NCBI RefSeq assembly: GCF_963675165.1
Contig: NC_087382.1
Coordinates: forward strand, 3,263,963 to 3,327,962
Length of the DNA stretch: 64,000 nucleotides
Direction of reading: 5' to 3'
Source: Halichondria panicea
Taxonomy: Eukaryota > Porifera > Demospongiae > Suberitida > Halichondriidae
Below, in pieces: positions 34,574 through 47,335 of the stretch (position 1 is the first letter of the stretch; every line of letters begins with the position of its first letter). Below the pieces are notes generated by a model. The model made no database searches. It was not told the DNA's origin and saw only the letters and a list, made by a program, of their open reading frames with translations. The position numbers were made by a program, and so were the translations under genes.

Positions 34574-35491
34574 TCATACACCTGCATCCGTGGTAGTCTG
34601 GCTGAACCATGTCAATGGATGAACAGTTACTAGATTCGTACCATCTACTTGTATTTGGTTGTTTACATGTTGAACACGTTTAGTTCGGAAACTGTACAAC
34701 AGGTACCCAAGCACACAGTAGGGGTAAAGAGCTGATAAAGTGACTACTATGATCAGGCCAATTCTGATCTCTTTCCTATATGGTTGTGTCAGCATGACCG
34801 TAGATAAGGCAAAATAAGCAATGCTTAATATAGTAACTATGAAGTACATAAACCACATCACTAGTTCCTTGACACATCTTCTTTTTGCTATTAGTTTCCT
34901 TCGAACACAAAACCAAACAAGTAGAATTAGATAACCGATCAAACCTAAGAGCATTGCTGCTGGAGTGACCATATAGACCACACCTATACTACCACTTACT
35001 ATAACAAACGGTATAGGCACAACAATTATTAAGAGCAGGAACACCACTTCCAGTATTACCTGTTGTTTGGGTGTACGATTTACACAACACGGCTGTCTTC
35101 TCTTACAGCAGCTGCACGTTTGAGCACATAGTTTCCATAGCAAGGTGAAGTAAGCTGTAAAGCTTAGAACAGTAGCAATCCATATTATATATGCTAATCC
35201 AAAAACATGTATTCCAATAAAATAATCACAAGTTTCAGGTATACTCGTCACCAAGCCTAATCCTACCAGCAATATTGTAGCCACAGACAAGTAGACAAAT
35301 AATCTCGTGAAGAAATTGGTCTTCTTTCGACAGACGAAAACAATGCTTACAAACAGTCCGATAATACTGAATAGAAGTTCTAGAGAGAACAGCACTTTCT
35401 GTGCCAATATCAACTCAGGAAAAGCTTGCAATAAGCGTTCCTGACACTCACTAGATCGGTTGTAGTCTGAGATATTATTTGGTACATCCAT
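34574..35491 (-). CDS. Seven-membrane-segment receptor-like protein, copy B
   Basis: Single exon, 305 residues, paralogue of copy A. N-terminus MDVPNNISDYNRSSECQ; same seven segments, same CAQTCSCCKRRQPCC loop and VNRTPKQQVILEV; C-terminal tail ends NLVTVHPLTWFSQTTTDAGV, which copy A has lost through an early stop after ETNLY. The tail codons in copy A are still present as untranslated sequence. Shares the 3' flank and neighbouring alsin exon 21 copy, so it arose by segmental duplication. Confidence 0.72.
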   Translation of the reverse strand: MDVPNNISDYNRSSECQERLLQAFPELILAQKVLFSLELLFSIIGLFVSIVFVCRKKTNFFTRLFVYLSVATILLVGLGLVTSIPETCDYFIGIHVFGLAYIIWIATVLSFTAYFTLLWKLCAQTCSCCKRRQPCCVNRTPKQQVILEVVFLLLIIVVPIPFVIVSGSIGVVYMVTPAAMLLGLIGYLILLVWFCVRRKLIAKRRCVKELVMWFMYFIVTILSIAYFALSTVMLTQPYRKEIRIGLIIVVTLSALYPYCVLGYLLYSFRTKRVQHVNNQIQVDGTNLVTVHPLTWFSQTTTDAGV

Positions 35492-35633
35492 CCTGGAGCA
35501 CTTAATTGGCTATGAAGGCTGTGAACTCCATGTGTCTATAATACCTGTTTTTGCATTCCTGCACACAATAATTATATGCATGATAGAACACTTGCAGTTA
35601 GACTACTTCCCCATGCACCCACCCACATACAGT

Positions 35634-35712
35634 GTTCCAAATTTAGGAAGTTATTTGCAGACTTTGCCAACACAACAGCAGAAGATGACTACACCCTTGT
35701 CTCATATGAGGT
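35634..35712 (+). pseudogene. Third decayed copy of alsin-like exon 20
   Basis: TGTTCCAAATTTAGG to TATGAG with a 10-base deletion after TTATTTGCA; the donor is kept. No exon 21 copy follows. Confidence 0.75.
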
Positions 35713-36007
35713 GAGTGGTCAGCTTCTCCCAAATTAATAATCTAATCTCCCACCCTCTCAGTGACGCTCCTAATGATGTTGTACCACTATAGATAACCTA
35801 GCGTTATTGACCTCACTGTGTTTTACTTGAATTGTGTGTGTGTTTGTGTACAATCAATTTTACATTCTACATTCTGCTTTCTGCTAAAGTTGTCAAATAC
35901 GTTATTCATAGATTTTGTAATTACTCGCATGCGCATGTGGTTTTCATGAGATTCATTTTTACGATTTCATTCCTGCATGCACACAATATAGAATACATGC
36001 AGTTATA

Positions 36008-37361
<1,354 letters not shown>

Positions 37362-37549
37362 TGTTCCAAATTAGAGAAGTTTTTTGCACTTTTTGACTGA
37401 CTTTGCCAACACAGCAACAGAAGATGACTACACCCTCATCACATATGAGGTGAGTGGTCAGCTTCTCCCACCCCCTCAGTGACTAGTGCCCCCCCTCCCC
37501 CCTACAGGCTGCTTATAACTTTATTAAGACCAACGCTCCTGGAAGATAG
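37362..37549 (+). pseudogene. Fourth decayed copy of alsin-like exons 20-21
   Basis: Exon 20 copy reads TGTTCCAAATTAGAGAAG with the same one-base loss (early TAG) as the 32.9 kb copy, so these two share an ancestor. The exon 21 copy at 37508-37549 is intact. Confidence 0.8.
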
Positions 37550-37744
37550 AATGATGTACTGTTAACAATCATCACTGTGTTTTATAAAGTTGTTTATTTG
37601 TGTACAATCAATTTTACAAAAATAACATTGAAACCATAATTTTACATAGATTACATATTCACATCTTGACTTTCAATAATACATCTAAATAGTAATAGTT
37701 CTGAGCATGCATAAAGTAGCTCAGTTCTTCTCATGTGAGACTAT

Positions 37745-38695
37745 TCATACGGCTGCATCCGTGGTAGTTTGGCTGAACCATGTCAATGGATGAGCATTGA
37801 CTAGATTCGTCTCATCTACTTGTATTCGGTTGTCAGCATGTTGAACACGTTTAGTTCGGAAACTGTACAACAGGTACCCAAGCACACAGTAGGGGTAAAG
37901 AGCTGATATAGTGACTAATAATATGATCAGGCCAATGCTGGTATCTTCCGATAGTTCGACCATAGACAAGACAAAATAAGCAATGCTTAATATAGTAACT
38001 ATGAAGTACATAAACCACATCACTAGTTCCTTGACACATCTTCTTTTTGCTATTAGTTTCCTTTGAACACAAAACCAAACAAGTAGAATTACATAACCAA
38101 TCAAACCTAAGAGCATTGCTGCTGGAGTGACCATATAAATCGCAGCTTCACCACCACTTACTATAAAAAAAGGTATAGGCAGTACAATTATTATAAGCAG
38201 GAATACCACTTCCAGTATCACTTGTTGTTTGGGTGTACGATTTACACAACACGGCTGTCTTCTCATACAGCAGCTGCACATTTGAGCACATAGTTTCCAT
38301 AGCAGAATAGAGTAAGCTGTAAAGCTTAGAACAGAAGAAATCCATATTGCATATCCAAATCCCTGCTGATTATATATTCCACTACTATGCTCACAACTGT
38401 CAGGTCGATGTATACTCGACCTCATCACTAAGCCTATTGCTAATCCTACCAGCAATGTTGTAGTCACAGACAAGTAGACAAATAATCTCACGAGGAAATG
38501 TGTCTTCTTTCGACAGATGAAAGCAATGTTTAAAACCAGTCCGATTGTACTGAATAGAAGTTCCAGAGAGAACAGCACTATCTGTGCCAATGTAAACTTG
38601 GGAAAAACTTCATATGGCAATAAACTTTCTTGACACCCGTCATAGACATAGTCAATAGATCGGTTATAGTCTGAGATGTTCTTTGGTACATCCAT
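37745..38695 (-). CDS. Seven-membrane-segment receptor-like protein, copy C
   Basis: Single exon, 316 residues. MDVPKNISDYNRSIDYVYD, seven segments as in copies A and B, loop CAQMCSCCMRRQPCC, tail HPLTWFSQTTTDAAV. The loop between TM2 and TM3 is longer (SSIHRPDSCEH), as in the pseudogene at 57.4-58.3 kb, so C and that copy form a subgroup. The 8.6 kb transposon starts 27 bp upstream of the ATG, separating the gene from its former promoter; expression is doubtful. Confidence 0.72.
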   Translation of the reverse strand: MDVPKNISDYNRSIDYVYDGCQESLLPYEVFPKFTLAQIVLFSLELLFSTIGLVLNIAFICRKKTHFLVRLFVYLSVTTTLLVGLAIGLVMRSSIHRPDSCEHSSGIYNQQGFGYAIWISSVLSFTAYSILLWKLCAQMCSCCMRRQPCCVNRTPKQQVILEVVFLLIIIVLPIPFFIVSGGEAAIYMVTPAAMLLGLIGYVILLVWFCVQRKLIAKRRCVKELVMWFMYFIVTILSIAYFVLSMVELSEDTSIGLIILLVTISALYPYCVLGYLLYSFRTKRVQHADNRIQVDETNLVNAHPLTWFSQTTTDAAV

Positions 38696-38849
38696 CTTGG
38701 AGCACTTGCAATTGGCTATTTTACGGTGGCTCTGAGAGCTACTTGCAGTTGACGTTAGAAGTAGATAGTTGGCTTACCTATTTAGCTTTCTTTCGAAGTA
38801 GGTAGTTGGCTTACCTATACCTATTTAGCTTTCGAAGTAGGTAGTTGGC

Positions 38850-38906
38850 TAGCCTCGATTCCCGGCCGCTTGAACGCCTTGTTCAAGCGGCCGGGAATCG
38901 AGGCTA
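38850..38906. mobile_element. 57-bp foldback mini-element with 9-bp target duplication
   Basis: Near-perfect palindrome TAGCCTCGATTCCCGGCC...GGCCGGGAATCGAGGCTA. Flanks GTAGTTGGC at 38841-38849 and 38907-38915 are identical; removing the element restores a normal unit of the subterminal array (GTAGTTGGCTTACC), direct proof of insertion. Confidence 0.9.
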
Positions 38907-38925
38907 GTAGTTGGCTTACCTATAC

Positions 38926-40457
38926 CATAGATGTAGGAGAGAGGGATTGGAAACGGAAGTAGATTTCAATGTACTTCACATATGACCTCGATAAACATCC
39001 TTGCCTCGCTTAATGAGGGCTAATTTATTCCCCAGTAACCTCGCGGGTAACTGAGATTATTGCAAATCTTGGATTTTATGCTAGTATTCTGTCAAGTTTT
39101 CCAGTATCCAGTGCAACTGTGCTTTATATAGATAGTGAATAACCATTATTCAAGCTCTATTTACCGTTGCAACTATCTTCTTCATTGAATTTAGGTAAGT
39201 TTAATCTTGTATTGTACACATTTATCCCTTTTTCTCTGAAATGATTAATGTTTAGGTCATATACTTCAATATGCTTGTTGGTAAATCATGTGGTATCACC
39301 CCAAGCCAAAGAAAATTAGTCATACATCAGCTGGTAGAATTTAGTGCTAGAAAAAAGTTGAATTAAAGAGCACCACTAAAGATCCCTTTTTTGGGAATAT
39401 GCTAAGCGTTACAGAAATTTTAATTTTAGGCATACATTCCCTTATGATTGGTGATCACCCCAAGAGCATTAGTTTTGGATCAGGTGGATGTATAGCTTTT
39501 GTGTGCATGAATGTGTAGTCACCTATTTTTACCTCACAATTGTTATTGGCCCGGTAGTAGATTGTGGTGAAGGGCCTGTATTTAACTACTACAAATGCTG
39601 TTTCATCTATATTTTATATAGCAATACCTCGCAAGCCAAAACTTACTGAGTACGCTGAAGAAAAGAAGACAGAAGAATACCGAAGAATACCCCTCCTCTC
39701 TACACCCCTACACGTCACCGCCCTCGTAAATGTTATTGGCTGTTCCGGCTATATATACACTCTTGTATGCCTCACCAGCTTCTCTCCATCTAAGACTGTC
39801 TGATTAGAGTGCTAAACTAATCATAATTATAGCTGTAATAATCATTTTTATCGTGTAAGTTTTTGTTAATGTTGTTCGGTTTGATCCCACTCGTTTTACA
39901 CTTAGAAAGCAACTGGCAGTGCTGTGGAGTGTTTTGCTGTCTCCAAGTGTATGTAATTATACTTAATGAATTGGAAATTGAAATGTATACACGCTCACCA
40001 GCCTAGTATATATAGAAACTTCGTACAACTGATTCATCAAAAGTGAAAACAATTAAGAAAGTTACATGGTGTATTATGTATCTTGTCGTGTGAATGATCA
40101 TGGTTATTGCCTCAAACTAGTGGACTTCTTGATGGTTTTCTTTTTCATTTAATTTTAAGTTGGCAGCAAAAGAGAAGCCTCTGACAGTCACAAATACATT
40201 CACAATTTCAGGGAACTAAGCATCCTCTGATGATTTTATATCTACTGTGAAACAAGTATCCAATACCACTATAGCTCTGCACATTCTCCTTACTATTACC
40301 ATGTACCAATGCACTGTTGATTGTGTCTCTTTCCCTCTTCTTTCACCGCTTACAATGAGTTTTCCTCATTTGAGGCAAGAAAAGAAGACAAGAAAGCGAG
40401 GCGCGGATGTTTTCCGAGGCCCACTTCCGTTTCCAATCCCTCTCTCCTACATCTATG
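38926..40457. mobile_element. 1.5 kb inverted-repeat element with 7-bp target duplication
   Basis: Ends CATAGATGTAGGAGAGAGGG and complement CCCTCTCTCCTACATCTATG, similarity extending inward through GATTGGAAACGGAAGT and on to ACATCC..GCCTCGCT. Flanked by CCTATAC at 38919-38925 and 40458-40464; joining the flanks rebuilds CCTATACCTATTTAGC of the array. No convincing protein gene; a 79-residue frame at 39564 matches nothing I know. Confidence 0.82.
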
Positions 40458-40593
40458 CCTATACCTATTTAGCTAGCCTCGTTCCCAGGCCTTACTTTTT
40501 CTTGCTGTTGTCACTGTTCATCCATAAACATAAGAAAGACATAGTGAGGCAGCAAAGAAAGAAATGGGCGTACAGTTAAACGAGCATGCGCAG

Positions 40594-40620
40594 TATAAAA
40601 GGGGGCTGGGCAGTCCAGAA
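40594..40620 (+). promoter_or_regulatory. TATA promoter in left inverted arm
   Basis: TATAAAAGGGGGCTGGGCAGTCC, written here in parts: TATAAAAGGGGG then CTGGGCAGTCC. Lies about 180 bp before the transposase-like ATG and recurs inverted at 44217-44191 before the partner gene. Confidence 0.7.
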
Positions 40621-40777
40621 AATGGACGCATATAATTATAAAAAATGGTGGAAATGTACGCTTACTCTGGGAGCTATATATAGAGCTCTGTGAAGCTATA
40701 TATAGTGCTCTGGGAGGTACTTAGACTATATTTAGATCTAAGCCAGCAACCAGACACGTGTACGAGTAGTTTGCGCT

Positions 40778-43212
40778 ATGGCAAGTCAAAGAAATCGTTT
40801 CAGACATTCTCTAGTTGTCAATTTTGACAATGAAGCAGCTAAGGCTGCATTCAAGACAAGGGCTGAGCATATACGCTCTGTGCTTTCTCCTGCTGGACAG
40901 CCAACCCTGGACAACGCTGGTTTGATGTCAGCCATGTTTGACCTGGTTGAGCAGCTGATTCCCGCGCCTTACGCGGGTAGTCCTAGTGTAGTTCCTGCAA
41001 GACAGTCATTCAACAAAGACAGTGGTAAGTTACTGTTTGTAGCAAGTAGATGTAAATAGTATACACTGGCTGCTAGTGGGCACAGGCCTTTGTCTTTAAT
41101 ATAGCTACTATTTGTAAATACAGGCATCTATACTGGTAATATTAGACCAGATGATGAAGCTGCATTCCTCACTGAGAGGACGTGTCTGGCTGATTTGTTG
41201 GAGGGGTTGAAGACATCTTGTTCGTGTGGCTTATCTGTCAACCCTTGGACAGTAGGATCACTTGTTCAGGTACGTGTAGCTATAATTATATATACAAATA
41301 TTATCTTCTATAATAGAAGGGCCATGTCCTGAGGCTAAAGTTCTCGTGCCGCAGATGCCATGTCGCTGAGAGAACGTGGTCCAGCTCCAGAGTGTTTGGA
41401 GCGCGTTACTTCTTGAACCAAAAGTAAGTTTCTCACATTATACCAAACATAAAATCATTTACATGTGTATTTAGAATGGTTCACAGTCTCACCTGTGCCG
41501 GTGTGCTGCCAGTCCAGTACATCAAACTCTCTAAGTTTGCGGGAATCGGCCATGTTGGACATGGGTACATGAAGAAAGGTGCGAAGAAAAATTTTGTTGA
41601 AATTACTGATTGCACTGTATGCAGTGTACTACGCCAGTGGATACTCTGATATAGTGGGCAGGATGGCAGAGGAGAGCATGAATGCTGCAGTGGATGAAGT
41701 GAAGGCCCTGCCAGCTTATGCCGAGAATGGAGAGGTAAGAAGGAATACGATTTTAGTAAAAGTATGTTTTTGTCTTGTTAGTGGGTCATTACTGACGCCA
41801 GGCATGACTCCACTGCTAATGCCTACCACACTACTGTGCCTTGTCTCGCTGGAAGGTACATACGATTATTAAAATTGTATATATCTGTTTACCTACTTTC
41901 TTCCTAGCACCAAGAAGATAGTTGGGATATCTACAGTGTCTCGAACAGACCACGGTGTTGCTCAGACACGAGAATTGCAGTGCACTAAGATTGCTGTGCC
42001 ACAGGCAATTGCTCGTGGTATGGCACCTTTTTGTGTATGTACTATGCTAATCAGTATTGTAATTCAGGTCTGAATGTTGTAGAAGTGGCGCATGATATGC
42101 AGCATCAAGTGTCTCGTTACGTGACCTCTGATCTGGGACTGAAGAACTCCTTTGATACATGGCATGGTAAGTATTAGTAATAATAAAGTACACTGTTCAG
42201 AACTGTTTTATTCAGGGACCAAGAATTTGTCAAAGTGTCTCCAGAAGGTTACTCAGGGTCGAGTTAGAGACAAGGGACTGACATGGTTTCCTGAGCTGGT
42301 TGACAAGCGTACGTTTCCTATACTTATGTGTAATGGTGTGTTTTCAGTGTTCTTTAGGAAAGAGTATAAAGGTGCATCTATACTGGGCTATGAAGAATTG
42401 TGATGGTGATGGCCAGAAGCTTCGTAGTCTGATAGAAAATATCGCTATGCACTATCAGGTAAAGTAATGCAATAATAATTATTATTACACTAGTAATTTT
42501 TAGGACAACCACCTTGAATGCCACCCTTCATCGACTTGTCATCTCCCTCACTACGCTCCTGGCAAGGATCTGCTGACTGACCCGGCTACTGTCCAGCAGC
42601 TGGAGAAACAATTGAAGGACACCTACATCTATCGCTTCCCAGAGTCCTTCTGTAGGGTATGTTCGTTGAGTATGACTATAACCTACTTAGACTGTGTGCT
42701 GTATATAGTGTCGTGATATGTATTGGGTGGAAAGTTTCAACCACCAGCTTCTCTGCTACATCTCAAAGAGGATCCACTACTCTACCAGGGTTTTCTCTAT
42801 GAGAATGAACTTGGCTGTGTTGGACTGGGTAAGGTTACTACTTCCCTGACAATTTGATATTAATAATTATATTCAGAATGAGAACGTGGGACGAGAGCAC
42901 ACAAGCGAGCGCAAGTTGAAAGACCTTCGGCGACCTGACCGCAGAACTGCCATGAAAGCTCTCGTCAAGAAAACGTATGAGTTTGCTTATGTACTGTGGA
43001 CCACCTACGTTACAAAGAACATGACAAGCTTGGAGTAAGTCAACGTATCTAGTGATCAGTACAATACTTATTGTTATTGTTGTAGTTTTCTTGATGAAGA
43101 TGATGGCGATGATGGCGATGATTCTGATACTTTAGAAGATGGGGAGATTGTACCTGATTCAGACAGTGATTACGAGGATGATGATCCTGGCTGTGTGGGA
43201 CCAGACGTCTGA
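40778..43212 (+). CDS. Transposase-like protein, probably Mutator-like DDE family
   Basis: Fourteen exons with 45-100 nt introns, all GT-AG with consistent phases, 582 residues: 40778-41024, 41124-41269, 41317-41423, 41475-41578, 41625-41734, 41782-41855, 41908-42017, 42068-42166, 42216-42308, 42358-42458, 42504-42656, 42709-42828, 42877-43034, 43086-43212. Cysteine pairs CSCG and CRRCH (about 115-150) suggest a zinc site. NQKMVHSLTCAG..LSKFAGI and AEESMNAAVDEVKAL fit the region before the catalytic core of Mutator-like transposase domains. Candidate acidic triad: ITDARHDS (exon 6), FDTWHGTKNL (exon 8-9) and YWVESFNHQLL (exon 12); a CHPSSTCH zinc-like insert lies between the last two. LAVLDWNENVGREHTSER follows; the tail is an acidic run (DEDDGDDGDD). 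Family name is inference; the frame and exon structure are seen directly and appear intact. Confidence 0.75.
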
Positions 43213-43335
43213 TTGTGTGAGTATGTTGGTATAATGTACTTTTGTTTCGCTAACCCCCTTTTAGCCAGTCATACGTCATCCTATGTTTATCATTAATTTT
43301 ACATACAATTAATAATGAGTCTGTTTGTACTAAAA

Positions 43336-44100
43336 TTAATCTTCTATATTATCGTCTGTAGTGTCGTATTCAATACTGGCGTCAAATGTACTCATGTAAT
43401 CCCTATAATGTCCGTCATCTGTAGGATAGCGTCTTCGAATTTCCTGCATGTACAGTACATGTATACACTTGAGTAATTTAATGCCATGAATTTTTTTTTT
43501 CTTACTTCAATTACACAGCGTGGCATGATGTCTCTCCTGTCATCCCTTGCAGTGCGCAGCTCCTTCGCTCTCAAGTACTCCTCGTCCTGCCACACCCCAA
43601 GCGTGTTCAGACACCTCCAAAACAGCTTGTAGAGCCTGTGTCGCTTCTCTGCATTGGCTGGATGTGGGTCACATGATCCCTTCAAAAACGTTGGAGGCTG
43701 TTGAATGACGCACGGGGCACAGAAACAGTGTGGACAGTGGTTGAGCCCTCTGTGGACGGGCACATTATGTTGTAGTGTCTCGTAACCACGAGGAAGATCA
43801 CGCACACTCACATCTGCTGAAAGAAAGCGATAATAATTGGCTAAGTTGTACACGTATTGTGATATGGTCACTTACCTTGCCTTTCTTCCAGATCAATTTC
43901 ATTCTCTGGTCTAACCACCCTCTCCCAAACGATCTCTGCCCTAAACCCTCTTGTTGGCTGGTGATCACGAATGAATTTGTTCAATTCTGAGATGAACACT
44001 TGAGGAGGAATATCGTCGTATTCAACTCTAACCTGGAACAAAACTGTGTATAGCTTCATATTGTTTGTATTGGTCTTACTTTTATGGTTTTTGCAGCCAT
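43336..44100 (-). CDS. Transposon partner protein with Cys/His cluster
   Basis: Four exons, 44100-44080, 44032-43876, 43816-43506 and 43443-43336, give 198 residues with consistent phases. Central motif HCPHCFCAPCV, then QQPPTFLKGSCDPHPANAEK, RHRLYKLFWRCLNTLGVW and EYLRAKE; an acidic C-terminus (DTTDDNIED). HCPHCxCxxC suggests a small zinc-binding fold. I recall similar uncharacterised proteins beside transposases in cnidarian and other invertebrate genomes but cannot name a family. It converges on the transposase gene with 123 bp between stops, and its first exon is only 21 nt. Likely a DNA-binding or targeting accessory factor (inference). Confidence 0.7.
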
Positions 44101-44190
44101 AGTAAGCGCTAGCAAAGATAATATCTCTGTGGATAGTAGCTAGCTGTGTGTGCAAGTCTTGCGGCACAATTTGAAATTGTAATCACTTCC

Positions 44191-44217
44191 TTCCGGACTG
44201 CCCAGCCCCCTTTTATA
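44191..44217 (-). promoter_or_regulatory. TATA promoter in right inverted arm
   Basis: Complement of the left-arm promoter (TATAAAAGGGGG, CTGGGCAGTCC), about 100 bp upstream of the partner-gene ATG at 44100. One change (CCGGAA for CCAGAA) after the shared block. Confidence 0.7.
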
Positions 44218-44316
44218 CACGGGAGCGCGGCGTGCTATCGCGCATTGATATCTGACGCATGCTCGTTTAAGAAAAGTAAGGCCTGGTCTGGGAAATCGCG
44301 TGATCCGCAAGGATTT

Positions 44317-46950
44317 TTATGAACGTGGGCGATATGTAGCCCACAATCGTGACGTAAGGTATTCTCCCACGCATTCAGAGTAAGACTGTACTGTACTGCA
44401 CTGAGACAACCCAGCAAGTCAGATCAGAGAACCAGCGTGGCCAGCTCTGGTGGCAGTAGCTACCTGCTATATGATAATGATGACTAAGCTATTCTACTAT
44501 AGCATGTAGAAAGACACAAGAAAAGGTAATAGTGATAGAATCTAAACACACAATCTCTAGACTAGTAGATCATCTAGCTAAGCCTAAGGTATAGCTAGCT
44601 ATAGTGCTTGCAAACTTCCAGTTCCAAGTCCATGTCCAGCTTGCTGCAGGCAAAGTTTTATTAGTCGTAGACCTCTGCGTGGGCAGTCCAACATCTCTAG
44701 CTCAGTATGCCCACGCTCATTTTCACCCTTCTACCCTCAGCGACTTCCCGATACAGGCTCTCCTCAGAGCTCTCCTTTTTCCTAACTCTACGTCTATTTC
44801 TTTCTTTATTCCTCCAATTAATACCGTATTTTATCTCATTGAACGAATAATACAGTATTTTATCTTATTGAACGATATGATAAAGAGAGCCTGTGTAGAG
44901 GCTACTATCAAGCTTTTAGACTACATTACATCATCTGTAATTGATCTGATTGGCTAAAAACAGTAGATTACATGGAAGCATAATCTACAAGAAAGTACTT
45001 ATTCTACAGGAAATGGGCGCATATTCTACAGGAAGTGGACACATATTCTACAGGAAATGGACGCATATTCTACAGGAAGTGACAAATAATTTGCAAGAAG
45101 TTCTCAAAAGTTGAAATGAAATTTTTAGTGAAAGTGACAAGATGACAAAAACATTATAAAAACACAGAATGCAATAGTTTGTTCAGTCAATATCCATTCT
45201 TTCCATGTCCACTGTTGCTTTGTATTGCTTTTTCCAGTTGGGCATGGGCAAGGGGGGCCAGGAAGCATCAAAAACACTTTAGCAGTCGCTTGACACTTTC
45301 TATTGAGTTTTTTAAGGTTCCATGCCGGTCCAGTCTGCTCTATACCCCCTCCACTCCACCACAGAGCTTCATTCTTCTTCTTGTTGTGTTGCAGTCAGTT
45401 CTAGCATAGTTCTAGGTTCTTTTTACTTGTCTGTTCTTTCCAGTATCTTCAAGAAGCGTTTCACAAGCTTTACTAAGTTTTTCATTGTTTTGAAGCCGTC
45501 TTCTTATCTTTTTCTGTCAACTGGTGTCTCTCACAGCTCTCCAGCTTGTCCAGCTCGCACAAATTCAATTTCTGTTGCTACGCACCAAACCTGGCTTTTT
45601 ATAACCATAGTTGGTGACCTTTAAACTCTAGCTCTACAAGAGAGAAGTGGGCGGGGCCGGGGGACAAGCCAGGTCCCAGGCCACTCTTCCTCTCCTTTTG
45701 AGGCCTTGTGAAAGAGGCTCATACGTAGGGCTAGGGTAGACTATTTACTATTTTGTTGTGTGTTAGAGTAGAAGAGGGTATTATGAGATGGAACCAATTA
45801 TGAGACAGCTGTTTAAAACAGGAGTGCTTCAGCTATTTTGTCTGCAGTTAATTAATAGCACTACCACTCTAGTATTTTTTCTAAAAGAAATTTGGAGTTG
45901 TATGCTTGTGTTGACAGAGATACCACAATAGTTTGTTTAAGTACAGAATTTAATTGGAAAAAACATTTTTATTGACCAAATTTAAGTGGGTGCCAAATGT
46001 TTGTAGTAAATTTCACTAGGTATCAGTTAAAACAGGAGTAACTGTTTTTATAGGCAAAATAATCACTATATTTTAATATCAAAAAGTTCCAGATATGTTA
46101 GAACAGCCAATTAGCGTTAAAATTAATTAATTGCAATGGTGTCTCGTAAATACCCCCCCTGTCTCATAATATCCAAACCACTTTGAACACTAGCTGCAAA
46201 CAAAGCACTGTCACTAATTTTTTTGCTTACATGCAAAGCATATTTACCATAATAGTTAGTGAACAGGCTATTTAGCTCCCTCAAGATTACTGCAAGACAG
46301 GGGGGTCAGACACATTTAGAGGTCTCATAATACCCCCTTGTACTCTATAATCATTGGATGCAATGACACACAGAGAACATGCTATATCAGCACTGTGGTT
46401 CAGCTGAAACATGTAACAGTATCGCACACACTAGCACTACTGTAGATTTTCTAATACACATTGAATGTCATTTGTTCACTCGTTCCTTCTTAGATCCTGT
46501 ATGTTCTTGTGCTCAGCATACAGTGCTTCGAAGCAAGCAGTAATAACCTGCAAGACAAAGATCTACGATTACAAACAGTATACCTGTACTGCTGACCCTC
46601 CTCCCACCCACAGCGATTTATAAGATTTATACAAGCACAGCAGATTCATGTTAGATACTATAAATTATGATGTAAGGCTTACATTTACTTTTGTGGGGAG
46701 AGGAAGGGGAATTTGTAACAACAGTTCCTTACCTTTCCTACTCAACTCTGTCTCAGGCTACTGCAACATCTTGCAAGACTTCAAGAGTTTGCTAAGGATA
46801 TTACATACTTTGGAGCACTGCATGCTGACATTCTCTACAGTATAAACACAGCACAAACACCATGGCAAGGCTAAAGCGTTTAGCACTAAGTAGCTAGATT
46901 TAAATGGGCATTTATTGGAATGAACACATTCCGTTTAGTTTAAAGGTCAC
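44317..46950. other. Non-coding right part of the composite transposon
   Basis: No convincing gene. Contains a short tandem ATTCTACAGGAA(A/G)TG repeat at about 45000-45075, a duplicated TACCGTATTTTATCTCATTG-like motif near 44822-44875, and an inverted pair TAGTTGGTGACCTTTAAACT at about 45608 and (complement) 46938 that may bound a further 1.3 kb inner element. Confidence 0.55.
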
Positions 46951-47335
46951 CAACTACCTACTTCGAAAGCTAAATAGGTATAGGCCTAGGTACAAGCCAA
47001 CTACCTACTTCGAAAGCTAAATAGGTATAGGTAAGCCAACTACTTACTTCGAAAGCTAAATAGCTAAGCCAACTACCTACTTCGAAAGCTAAATAGCTAA
47101 GCCAACTACCTACTTCGAAAGCTAAATAGGTATAGGTAAGCCAACTACCTACTTTGAAAGCTAAATAGGTAAGCCAACTACCTACTTCGAAAGCTAAATA
47201 GCTAAGCCAACTACCTACTTCGAAAGCTAAATAGGTATAGGTAAGCCAACTACCTACTTTGAAAGCTAAATAGGTAAGCCAACTACCTACTTCGAAAGCT
47301 AAATAGGTAAGCCAACTATCTACTTCGAAAGTCAA
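46951..47335. repeat. Right subterminal array, eleven 33/39-bp units
   Basis: Units read AAGCCAACTACCTACTTCGA then AAGCTAAATAGCT or AAGCTAAATAGGTATAGGT. The same unit occurs about three times, inverted, at 38754-38850. Because both unit lengths are multiples of three, the minus strand stays open (LAFEVGSWLTY repeats), a by-product rather than a gene. Confidence 0.92.

Larger units (their letters stand above)
40474..44316. mobile_element. Two-gene, Mutator-like transposon (right boundary approximate)
   Basis: Left end TAGCCTCGTTCCCAGGCCTT. Inverted arms: TTCCCAGGCCTTACTTTTTC (40482) against TTCCCAGACCAGGCCTTACT on the complement near 44305; then TTAAACGAGCATGCG (40576) against its complement near 44265; then TATAAAAGGGGGCTGGGCAG (40594) against its complement near 44217. 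Two convergent multi-exon genes lie between. The left terminal motif equals that of foldback elements at 33289 and 38850, which carry 9-bp duplications as Mutator elements do. The right terminus has GGCCTGGTCTGGGAAATCGC and no clear duplication, so it is eroded or interrupted. Confidence 0.72.

Noticed and set aside
39564-39803. 79-residue frame in the 1.5 kb inner element as its transposase
   Set aside because: Too short, with no catalytic or zinc motifs; the element looks non-autonomous.
45179-45624. Overlapping plus-strand frames of 76 and 100 residues
   Set aside because: No splice-consistent extension, no recognised motif, low-complexity composition; lies inside non-coding transposon sequence.
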